From the NCBI GenBank assembly GCA_905233685.1, contig CAJOEZ010000002.1, forward strand, positions 1-64,000: a stretch of DNA of 64,000 bases, written 5' to 3'. Source of the DNA: an uncultured Bacteroidales bacterium. Lineage in GTDB: Bacteria; Bacteroidota; Bacteroidia; Bacteroidales; F082. The stretch's first letter is position 1. Every line of letters begins with the position of its first letter. Made by a program: the position numbers and the translations under genes. The notes beneath the pieces are model-generated. The model was not told where the DNA came from and did not search any database. It worked only from the letters and a program-made list of their open reading frames with translations. Of the stretch, positions 57,307 through 64,000 are shown one piece after another.

Positions 57307-58515
57307 TTATCTTCCTTTGTACATGTCATCGTAATACTTCTGGTAGTCGCCAGAAGTCACATTGTCCATCCACTCCTGGTTGTCCAAATACCAGCGGACG
57401 GTCTTCTCGATGCCTTCCTCAAACTGCAAACTCGGCTCCCAGCCCAATTCCCTCTGCAATTTGGTCGAGTCGATGGCATAACGTAGGTCGTGGCCGGCAC
57501 GGTCGGTGACGTAAGTAATGAGGTCCATATCGGCACCCTCGGGACGGCCCAACAAGCGGTCAACGGTGTTAATCAGCACCTTGATCAAGTCGATGTTTTT
57601 CCACTCATTGAATCCGCCGATGTTGTAAGTCTCGGCCGTCTTGCCCTTGTGGAAAATCAGGTCGATGGCACGGGCATGGTCTTCTACAAAGAGCCAGTCG
57701 CGCACGTTCTCGCCCTTGCCATACACTGGCAACGGCTTGCGATGGCGTATATTGTTGATGAACAGCGGTATCAGCTTCTCTGGGAACTGGTACGGGCCGT
57801 AATTGTTGGAGCAGTTGGTGACGATGGTCGGGAGGCCGTAGGTGTCGTGGAAAGCACGCACAAAATGGTCGGAGCTGGCTTTGGCTGCGCTGTAAGGGCT
57901 GTGTGGTTGGTACTTCAAATCCTCGGTGAAGAACTTGCTGCCGTAAGCCAGATGATGCTGTCCTGAAGAAGCCTTGGTGGTGAAGGGTGGCATGATGCCC
58001 TCGGGGTCGGTGAGTTCCAACGCACCGTAGACTTCGTCGGTGGAGATGTGGTAGAAACGGCATGGAACGCAGGTCGTTGAGCCTGTCGAAACGCCGTCTT
58101 TGGGGCTCGGCCCTTCGACAAGCTCAGGGACCTTATACGGCACAGGCAGGCTCTCCCAATACAACTTGGCAGCCTGCAAGAGGCTCAGTGTGCCCATCAC
58201 ATTGGTCTGCGCAAAAGTGAACGGGTCTTTAATGGAGCGGTCCACATGGCTCTCGGCAGCAAGGTGGATGATGCCGTCCACATGCTCGTCCTGCATGAGC
58301 TTGTAAATCGTCTCGAAGTCGCAGATGTCGGCTTTGACGAACTTGTAATTCGGCTTGCCTTCGATGTCCTTGAGGTTAGCGAGGTTGCCGGCGTAGGTCA
58401 GCTTGTCGAGGTTGATGATTTTGTATTCGGGATACTTGTTCACGAATAGGCGCACAACGTGGCTCCCGATGAAGCCTGCGCCACCAGTAATGATGATTGA
58501 GCGTTTGTAGTTCAT
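57307..58515 (-). CDS. rfbB: dTDP-glucose 4,6-dehydratase (with in-frame repeat insertion)
   Basis: A 402-residue extended SDR, longer than the usual ~350. It has [40 protein letters not shown], the catalytic PYSAAKASSDHFVRAF and VTNCSNNYGPYQFPEKLIPL. Residues ~128-152 (KVPELVEGPSPKDGVSTGST then TCVPC) have no counterpart in typical RfbB and are encoded by two arms of the LRQAQG-type repeat (58060-58134). The insertion precedes the FYHISTDEVYG strand. It acts after RfbA to form dTDP-4-keto-6-deoxyglucose. It is probably still active because the motifs are intact. Confidence 0.92.
   Translation of the reverse strand: MNYKRSIIITGGAGFIGSHVVRLFVNKYPEYKIINLDKLTYAGNLANLKDIEGKPNYKFVKADICDFETIYKLMQDEHVDGIIHLAAESHVDRSIKDPFTFAQTNVMGTLSLLQAAKLYWESLPVPYKVPELVEGPSPKDGVSTGSTTCVPCRFYHISTDEVYGALELTDPEGIMPPFTTKASSGQHHLAYGSKFFTEDLKYQPHSPYSAAKASSDHFVRAFHDTYGLPTIVTNCSNNYGPYQFPEKLIPLFINNIRHRKPLPVYGKGENVRDWLFVEDHARAIDLIFHKGKTAETYNIGGFNEWKNIDLIKVLINTVDRLLGRPEGADMDLITYVTDRAGHDLRYAIDSTKLQRELGWEPSLQFEEGIEKTVRWYLDNQEWMDNVTSGDYQKYYDDMYKGR
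58060..58134. repeat. in-frame double-arm repeat in rfbB
   Basis: The arms GGTCGTTGAGCCTGTCGAAA (58072-) and CCCTTCGACAAGCTCAGGGA (58111-) face each other; the same two arms occur in the opposite order at 62158-62211. It encodes residues 128-152 of RfbB. Confidence 0.85.
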
Positions 58516-58541
58516 AGTTGTTTGTATGTTTTATTGTTGTT

Positions 58542-59555
58542 TTAATATCCGTTAGGGTTGTTTCTTTGCCAGTTCCATGAGTCGCGGCACATCTCTTCGA
58601 GGCCATATTGTGCCTTCCAGCCCAATTCGCGTTCCGCCTTGGCAGGATTGGAATAACAAGTGGCAATATCGCCCGCGCGACGCGGCTTGATGCTATATGG
58701 AATCTTGATGCCATTCACCTTTTCGAAGGTCTTCACCACATCCAACACCGAATAGCCTTGTCCCGTGCCAAGGTTGTAGATGGCAATACCGCACTTTCTT
58801 TCGATGGCCTTTAATGCCGCCACATGACCCCGAGCCAAATCCACGACATGAATGTAGTCGCGGACCCCTGTGCCATCGGGCGTGGGATAGTCATTGCCGA
58901 ACACGCCCAACTCGGGACGTTTGCCCACGGCCACCTGAGTGATATAAGGCATGAGGTTGTTCGGGATGCCGTTGGGGTTCTCCCCTATCCTGCCGCTCGG
59001 GTGCGCTCCCACGGGGTTGAAGTAGCGCAGCAACACCACGTTCCACTCCGGGTCGGCCTTCTGAATGTCGATGAGCACTTGTTCCAACATGCTCTTGGTC
59101 CAGCCGTAGGGGTTGGTGCATTGTCCTTTGGGGCAGTTTTCCGTAATCGGTATCTCGGCAGGGTCGCCATAAATCGTGGCACTCGAACTGAAGATGATGT
59201 TCTTGCAGCCGTGCTTCCGCATCACGTCCACCAGCACCAAGGTGCCACCGATGTTGTTTTCGTAATACTCCCATGGCTTCTCCACGCTCTCGCCCACGGC
59301 TTTCAGTCCGGCGAAGTGGATGCAGGCATCGAAGTGATGTTCGGCAAAGACCTTTTCGAGACCCACGCGGTCGCGGATATCGACCTGGTAGAAAGGAATC
59401 TCTGGGACATCGATAATCTCGGCAACGCGTTTCAATGCAACCGGGTTGCTGTTGCTGAGGTTATCGATGACCACGGCGGTATGTCCAGCCGCGTAGAGTT
59501 CAATTAAAGTATGCGAGCCGATGAATCCGGCCCCGCCAGTGACTAGGATGTTCAT
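58542..59555 (-). CDS. galE: UDP-glucose 4-epimerase
   Basis: A 337-residue extended SDR interconverting UDP-glucose and UDP-galactose. It has [20 protein letters not shown], the catalytic region [14 protein letters not shown] (YxxxK), and [20 protein letters not shown] with the substrate loop. The C-terminal [20 protein letters not shown] is typical. It overlaps the methylase gene end by 4 bp (59552-59555). It supplies galactose-type donors for the polysaccharide. Confidence 0.92.
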   Translation of the reverse strand: MNILVTGGAGFIGSHTLIELYAAGHTAVVIDNLSNSNPVALKRVAEIIDVPEIPFYQVDIRDRVGLEKVFAEHHFDACIHFAGLKAVGESVEKPWEYYENNIGGTLVLVDVMRKHGCKNIIFSSSATIYGDPAEIPITENCPKGQCTNPYGWTKSMLEQVLIDIQKADPEWNVVLLRYFNPVGAHPSGRIGENPNGIPNNLMPYITQVAVGKRPELGVFGNDYPTPDGTGVRDYIHVVDLARGHVAALKAIERKCGIAIYNLGTGQGYSVLDVVKTFEKVNGIKIPYSIKPRRAGDIATCYSNPAKAERELGWKAQYGLEEMCRDSWNWQRNNPNGY

Positions 59556-61258
59556 GGTTTGATCATGTTTATCTCTTCAGAATCAAGTTCAAAGAGCGAA
59601 AATACTAACGTATCAATTTCTGTTTGGGATTCCAAGTCGCCATGCAAGGCACGGTCGACGAGGGCTGATAGTTGTTGGTCTTGCTCAGGCGTAACTTTCG
59701 GGAATGGTAAAGCCGAGAGATTGCCCTTCAGTATCTTCAAGTCACCGAAGCGCTTGACGTAAAGGAAGTTGAACAGCGACGAGTTGAGAAAAGCCAGAAC
59801 GGTTTTGGTACTCATACCCTCCACTTCCGGGATGAGGATATTCGCGCTGTTGAGGAAAAGACGCTGTTTGTCGTCGTAGGTGAAACAAAGCTGGTTCGAG
59901 ACGAACTTATACACCAATTTCTCCTTGGCGCGATAGAACTCGTCCTTCGCACACTGCTGAAAATCAGCGCGATTGTATTTGATATAACGCGAAGCGGGCT
60001 TCAAACTGTACTTCCCGATGTCCTTGCCGGTGAAGATAGGTTCCAGGCCTTTATGAGGCCTGTCTTTCAGCACTTTGGCGTTGTTTCCGGTGATGATGCC
60101 CAAGGCCCAGCGGCTGTGTGAGAGGTCGTCGTGGCGCAAACGTTCTGCTTTGGCGAGAATGGCCTCGTCACGATCACTGAGGATGGGAATGGGGCAAAAA
60201 GCGTCGTCCGTCACTTTGACTTCCTTCAGCGACACCTCGTTATTGACCCCAATGACCTTGTAATTCTGCTCACCAAAGACCTTTTTCTTACTGACTTTCA
60301 AGCTGATAAAGTCTGTAAATACGCCTTTGAAACGCTCATGATAGCATTTCACACTTTCCAAGCGTGTTTCGTGCATCACAAAGCGACGGAAGTCAGAATG
60401 AACTTTGATTTTCAGTAATGAGGTAGGCAGCAAAAAATGCTGTATTCCGTTGTTTTTCAAATACTTGAAGGATTCCGTGAAAAACAGCGAGGCTTTCTCG
60501 TGCGAGGTAATCACATCAGAATCGTGCTGCTTGCCTTTCTCGGTGCCCCATGGCGGGTTGGTGACGATGTAATCGAACTTCAGACTATTCAAGGCCGAGG
60601 CCGCATGAAGCAGGAAATCCAATTGGTAAATCTGAGGATAAATGTTCGATTCATTGTATTTTACAATCAGATTGGCCTTGGCAATCATCACCGCCAACGG
60701 GTCGTTATCGATGCCGTAAAGCTGTTCCATCCGCGCGTGTTCCACATTCAGCAAGAAGATACCGCTACCACAACAAGGATCCAAAAACGTCTCTCCCATG
60801 ACCATGTGGATGTCGGAAAGCATTTCATTGACAACCACAGGTTTGGTGTAATACAACCCTTTGAGGATGCGCTTGCCTTCGGTCATCAGCGACTGATAAA
60901 TGAAACCAAGCCAGTCGTCCTGGCGGTTTTTCAGGATTTGTCTTGGCACGGACAAGTCCATCCGCTGACAATGCGCATATTCCTCAAAAAAGCGCTTTCG
61001 GTTGTCCTCGTTGACCTTGTTGGATTCCAAAAACAAAGCGCAAAGACTGAAAATCAGTTCGTTGATGGGATAATCCGCAGCTTTCAGGTCTTCCACAAAA
61101 CGAGGCAAACTTCCCGCCATCACATACCCTTCTGGCGTGATGATTTTCTGCGAACGGCTCTTGTTGGCACGCCTTGTCAGGCGGTCACGACCGTTGTTTT
61201 GCAGCTTGTCCCAATTCCTTCGGGTGGCGTCAGAAATGAAAATAGTGGATTTCGACAT
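59552..61258 (-). CDS. N-6 adenine DNA methyltransferase, TaqI-like (orphan)
   Basis: About 568 residues from the ATG at 61258 ([20 protein letters not shown]); an in-frame upstream start at 61291 would add MLLGLSRRSCN and looks less likely. SAM motif I is [20 protein letters not shown], and the catalytic motif is [18 protein letters not shown] (NPPW). The C-terminal third resembles the TaqI-type specificity domain ([40 protein letters not shown]). No restriction gene is adjacent, so it is probably a solitary methylase. A divergent -7 box at 61355 may drive it. Confidence 0.82.
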   Translation of the reverse strand: MSKSTIFISDATRRNWDKLQNNGRDRLTRRANKSRSQKIITPEGYVMAGSLPRFVEDLKAADYPINELIFSLCALFLESNKVNEDNRKRFFEEYAHCQRMDLSVPRQILKNRQDDWLGFIYQSLMTEGKRILKGLYYTKPVVVNEMLSDIHMVMGETFLDPCCGSGIFLLNVEHARMEQLYGIDNDPLAVMIAKANLIVKYNESNIYPQIYQLDFLLHAASALNSLKFDYIVTNPPWGTEKGKQHDSDVITSHEKASLFFTESFKYLKNNGIQHFLLPTSLLKIKVHSDFRRFVMHETRLESVKCYHERFKGVFTDFISLKVSKKKVFGEQNYKVIGVNNEVSLKEVKVTDDAFCPIPILSDRDEAILAKAERLRHDDLSHSRWALGIITGNNAKVLKDRPHKGLEPIFTGKDIGKYSLKPASRYIKYNRADFQQCAKDEFYRAKEKLVYKFVSNQLCFTYDDKQRLFLNSANILIPEVEGMSTKTVLAFLNSSLFNFLYVKRFGDLKILKGNLSALPFPKVTPEQDQQLSALVDRALHGDLESQTEIDTLVFSLFELDSEEINMIKP

Positions 61259-61354
61259 ATTACAGCTTCGCCTACTAAGTCCCAATAACATTTGTTAAGG
61301 AACTGAATTTCAATTAATTAAGAAATTTGCACACTTCGGCAAAATAAATTTCCG

Positions 61355-61362
61355 CAAAAGTA
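61355..61362 (-). promoter_or_regulatory. candidate -7 box of the methylase gene
   Basis: CAAAAGTA on the plus strand is TACTTTTG on the minus strand, matching TAnnTTTG. No good -33 TTTG is found at the normal distance, so the call is weak. Confidence 0.4.
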
Positions 61363-61425
61363 ATGTTTTTTTATTTTGATTTTGTTTATTAATTAATAAA
61401 TTTTCATCAAACCAATCATTTTTTG

Positions 61426-61433
61426 TACTTTTG
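61426..61433 (+). promoter_or_regulatory. candidate -7 box of tsaB
   Basis: TACTTTTG matches TAnnTTTG and ends 21 bp before the tsaB start codon at 61455. The upstream -33 position is not clearly TTTG. Confidence 0.5.
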
Positions 61434-61454
61434 CTGCATAAAAAACAGAAAACG

Positions 61455-62150
61455 ATGATACTTTGTTTGGAAACGGCCACACCCGTTTGCTCAGTAGTGC
61501 TCAATGATGGATGTTGCACTTTGGCTTTGCGCGAGACGGAAGGGCAAAACGCTCATTCCGAGAAGATTACCAACTTTATCCGCGAGGTGATGGAGACGGC
61601 GGGAATTGACTACAGCCGGTTAGATGCAGTTGCCGTTAGCAAAGGACCCGGCTCTTATACAGGCCTTCGCATCGGTGTGAGTACAGCCAAAGGCATCTGC
61701 TACGCCGCTGACCTGCCTTTGATGGCCATTGATACCTTGGAAGCCATGGCGCACGGCATGAAGGCCAAACTAGGAAGCCAAATCACTGAAAACGACCTGC
61801 TTATCCCCATGATTGACGCACGCCGGATGGAGGTTTATGCTGCTGTTTTCGACGCCAATTTGAATAAAATCCATGACACGGCAGCCTTGGTCATCGACGA
61901 GAACTCCTTTGGGGATTTGCGGAAAGCACACCGGCTTTGGCTCTTTGGCGATGGTGCGCCAAAGTTGGGTAAACTCTTTGAAAACCAACCCAATATCAAC
62001 ATTATTGACGGCTTCAGACCTTCAGCGGCCTATATGCGACCTTTAGCCGAGAAAGCGCTTCGGGAGCGTGATTTTGTGGATGTGGCTTATTTTGAGCCGT
62101 TTTATTTAAAAGATTTCATCGCTGGAAAACCACATGTGAAGGGGTTGTAA
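61455..62150 (+). CDS. tsaB: tRNA threonylcarbamoyladenosine biosynthesis protein TsaB
   Basis: About 232 residues from the ATG at 61455 (MILCLETATPVCSVVLNDGC); an earlier in-frame ATG would add MLHKKQKT and lies too close to the promoter. VSKGPGSYTGLRIGVSTAKG and AMAHGMKAKL are TsaB landmarks. It partners TsaD in forming t6A at position 37 of ANN-decoding tRNAs. It has a divergent promoter with the methylase gene. Confidence 0.92.
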   Translation: MILCLETATPVCSVVLNDGCCTLALRETEGQNAHSEKITNFIREVMETAGIDYSRLDAVAVSKGPGSYTGLRIGVSTAKGICYAADLPLMAIDTLEAMAHGMKAKLGSQITENDLLIPMIDARRMEVYAAVFDANLNKIHDTAALVIDENSFGDLRKAHRLWLFGDGAPKLGKLFENQPNINIIDGFRPSAAYMRPLAEKALRERDFVDVAYFEPFYLKDFIAGKPHVKGL

Positions 62151-62157
62151 ATTCAAG

Positions 62158-62211
62158 CCGGCCCTTCGACAAGCTCAGGGACCTAAGGTCGTTGAGCCTG
62201 TCGAAACGCCG
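62158..62211. repeat. intergenic double-arm CTTCGACA/TGTCGAA repeat
   Basis: CCCTTCGACAAGCTCAGGGA (62162-) and GGTCGTTGAGCCTGTCGAAA (62187-) are the same two arms found in rfbB but in the opposite order, here between tsaB and the M28 gene. This is the intergenic form of the element that is inserted in frame in three genes. Confidence 0.85.
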
Positions 62212-62234
62212 ATAACGCTATAATAGCTATCGTT

Positions 62235-63461
62235 ATGAAAAAATATCTATTTCTTGCATTGATTTTATCGTTAGGTGTTGACACTTTTGCACAAGCACCA
62301 CACCTTTTCGAGCATGATTATCCTTCCGTCACGGAGGAAAACCCGACCATTCGCGCTTTGATGGATTCTGTTTCGGTAGACGGCATCGAAGCTACCATCG
62401 CGCATCTTTGCTCGTATTACAACCGACGCTGTGACAGTCGCCACATCTATGACGTACAAGATTGGCTTGTAGCGCGTTACAACAGCCTTGAAGGCATTGA
62501 TACGGTGGTGCTACACGACTTCAAAATCCACAAGGAGGGTTATCCCGAAGAGACCGCAGACAACGTCTTAGCCATCCAATGGGGCACAACAACGCCCGAA
62601 GAATTTGTGATTTGCGGCGCACATTACGACTCGTGGAACGGCGACACCACCGACCCCGACACCGTTCGCGCTCCTGGTGCCGACGATAACGCCACGGGTG
62701 TTGCAGGTATCTGGGAGACAGCACGTTTGCTCAGTCGCCACAAGTTTGACCGAACCATCATCTATGCGAACTGGAACGCAGAAGAACTCGGTCTGATTGG
62801 AAGTGCGGTCTACGCCAAGGAATGCGCTGATAATCTGATGGATATCGTGGGATATTTCAACATGGATATGAACGGCTATCTACGGGAGGGTTCAGAAATT
62901 CACATGGATGTGGTTTACGTCAACCAGGACTCGCTGTTGGCCAAGATGTTCTTCGAAGTGTGCCACATTTATTTTCCCGATATGCCCGTCCGCCAAAACT
63001 GGATGCCTCATGGCGACAGCGACTTTTCGTCCTTCAACCGCAACGGTTATGCGGCACTGCATCCTTTCGAGGACGTTTGGGCTAGCTCGCCTTACATCCA
63101 CACTCGTCAGGATGTTTTGGGACTTAGTGTCAACAACTTGGCACAATCACGGCAATTTGCGCAAATCAATTTAGGTGCCGTGGCGCATTTGGCTGGACTA
63201 AACAACACCGCCGTTGAGGAGAATAAAACGACGTCCGTGGCAATGTATCCGAATCCTACTAAAGACGTAGTCCAAATCTTGGCCGAGGATGGTTTGCGGC
63301 ACGTTGTAATTTACAACCTTTTGGGACAGCAAATCGAGGCAAAATCCCTCAACGGGGAAAACCGCTGCACAATATGCACAAGTGGTTTTGCACCAGGGGT
63401 TTATTTGGTAAAAGTAAGCACTATAAAGGGTGTTTCCAACCAACGATTGGTTATTAAGTAA
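62235..63461 (+). CDS. secreted M28 family metallopeptidase with T9SS sorting domain
   Basis: A 408-residue protein. A signal peptide (MKKYLFLALILSLGVDTFAQ) is followed by an M28 aminopeptidase-type domain: CGAHYDSWNGDTTDPDTVRA (first His and Asp), APGADDNATGVAGIWETARL, NWNAEELGLIGSAVYAKE (catalytic Glu) and FNMDMNGYL, with the last His in the ALHPFEDVW region. The C-terminal ~75 residues (VAMYPNPTKDVVQILAEDGL, GVYLVKVSTIKGVSNQRLVI) are a type IX secretion sorting domain. It is therefore exported to the cell surface or medium. It shows the host uses T9SS. Confidence 0.92.
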   Translation: MKKYLFLALILSLGVDTFAQAPHLFEHDYPSVTEENPTIRALMDSVSVDGIEATIAHLCSYYNRRCDSRHIYDVQDWLVARYNSLEGIDTVVLHDFKIHKEGYPEETADNVLAIQWGTTTPEEFVICGAHYDSWNGDTTDPDTVRAPGADDNATGVAGIWETARLLSRHKFDRTIIYANWNAEELGLIGSAVYAKECADNLMDIVGYFNMDMNGYLREGSEIHMDVVYVNQDSLLAKMFFEVCHIYFPDMPVRQNWMPHGDSDFSSFNRNGYAALHPFEDVWASSPYIHTRQDVLGLSVNNLAQSRQFAQINLGAVAHLAGLNNTAVEENKTTSVAMYPNPTKDVVQILAEDGLRHVVIYNLLGQQIEAKSLNGENRCTICTSGFAPGVYLVKVSTIKGVSNQRLVIK

Positions 63462-63611
63462 CTGCTGTCTGTGTCATACCAGCCGTCCATGTCATTTCGA
63501 GGCCTAAAGCCGAAGAAATCTATGGGCGGCGTCCTGTTACGGACGGCCTCAGAAAGCATAGATACTCTCGGCTTCGCCTCGGTATGACATGCTTTCTGAC
63601 CCTGCTTCACT
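63462..63611. repeat. GATTTCTTCGG/CTTTCTGAGG repeat between M28 and gltX
   Basis: From 63480 to 63603 the same element as at 45228 and 48052 is present in the opposite orientation (CATTTCGAGGC, then CTCAGAAAGCATAGATACTC). It lies between convergent genes. No gene is seen. Confidence 0.7.
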
Positions 63612-64000
63612 TTATCCCAAAGCCTTCACTCCAGCGTCGATGCGCTTGAGGGTTTCTTCCTTGCCGAGAAGTTCAAGGATTTCACCGATGTGCGGGCCTT
63701 TGCCGGCACCGACCACCATCAGTCGGAGGCCGTTCATCACGAGACCCATATTCAGCTCGTTACTTGTAATCCAAGTGTTTAGGGTTTCGTCAATATGGGC
63801 CAAATCAAAGGGTTCAATGCCCTTGATTACCTCTTTCACTTTGAGCATCGTTTCAGCCGAGTTTTCTTTCCAGCGCTTCTTGACGGTTACAGGATCGTAT
63901 TCCGTCGGAGCCTCGAAGAAGAAAAAGCTTTGGTCCCAAATTTCCTTCACGAAGTTGACTCTATCTTTCACCAAACCAGCCACTTTCACAGCGAAATCAA
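63612..64000 (-). CDS. gltX: glutamyl-tRNA synthetase, C-terminal part (partial)
   Basis: The frame stays open to the window edge, reading DFAVKVAGLVKDRVNFVKEI and on to AHIDETLNTWITSNELNMGL and IGEILELLGKEETLKRIDAG. This is the C-terminal anticodon-binding part of GltX, which charges tRNA-Glu. The N-terminal catalytic domain with HIGH and KMSKS lies outside the window. It is convergent with the M28 gene. Confidence 0.85.
   Translation of the reverse strand, partial: DFAVKVAGLVKDRVNFVKEIWDQSFFFFEAPTEYDPVTVKKRWKENSAETMLKVKEVIKGIEPFDLAHIDETLNTWITSNELNMGLVMNGLRLMVVGAGKGPHIGEILELLGKEETLKRIDAGVKALG

Larger units (their letters stand above)
61292..61454. other. divergent intergenic region between methylase and tsaB
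   Basis: AT-rich DNA with -7-like boxes for both directions (61355-61362 minus, 61426-61433 plus). No gene is seen. Confidence 0.5.

Overview
The window reads as a Bacteroidales chromosome segment. The evidence is an M28 peptidase with a type IX secretion sorting domain, 'smalltalk' microproteins, DUF4954, a PnuC transporter, Bacteroidetes-type -7 boxes (TAnnTTTG), and intergenic DNA packed with short direct and inverted repeats. T9SS cargo argues against a typical Bacteroides. The genus cannot be fixed from sequence alone. No rRNA, tRNA, CRISPR array or transposase was seen.

Layout. (1) 1-15.1 kb, minus strand: a surface-polysaccharide operon with three PLP sugar aminotransferases, rfbA, a PglF-like 4,6-dehydratase, a PglD-like acetyltransferase, two ATP-grasp ligases and an unusual mini acyl assembly line (KAS III, two ACPs, an AMP-ligase, two SDRs). 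(2) 15.4-24.9 kb, minus strand: two small unknown genes, then a tightly packed six-gene cassette (unknown 493 aa, SIS-HAD, phosphoribosyltransferase-like, ORC/CDC6-like AAA ATPase, unknown 369 aa, PfkB kinase). This is the best candidate for an undescribed system. (3) 25.2-31.8 kb, mostly plus strand: two parallel modules of cell-wall enzyme, conserved Bacteroidales protein and smalltalk protein. One carries what looks like a catalytically dead amidase. (4) 32.0-45.1 kb, minus strand: an accessory island marked by two rfbA 5' remnants and a full rfbA. It holds a Panacea toxin-antitoxin pair, DUF4160/DUF2442-like genes, an epimerase pseudogene, thyX, a second candidate system (STAS-GHKL ATPase / PRTase-like / calcineurin phosphoesterase with PRTase-like tail), a nuclease-STAND NTPase and an ATPase-nuclease pair. 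(5) 45.4-59.6 kb, minus strand: nucleotide-sugar and amino-sugar genes (ugd, wbpB-like, nagB, PIG-L, rfbB, galE), pnuC, DUF4954 and an RHS-like secreted protein. (6) 59.6-64 kb: an orphan adenine methylase, then tsaB, the M28 peptidase and the end of gltX.

Two themes recur. First, two independent cassettes combine a PRPP-loop protein with an ATPase and a phosphate-removing enzyme, which suggests ribose-phosphate or nucleotide-based signalling or immunity. Both assignments rest on motifs read by eye. Second, the genome is saturated with miniature repeats, several of which sit in frame inside protein genes (rfbA, rfbB, the PIG-L gene, the SIS-HAD gene, the M15 peptidase), adding short peptides such as LRQAQG without breaking the frame.
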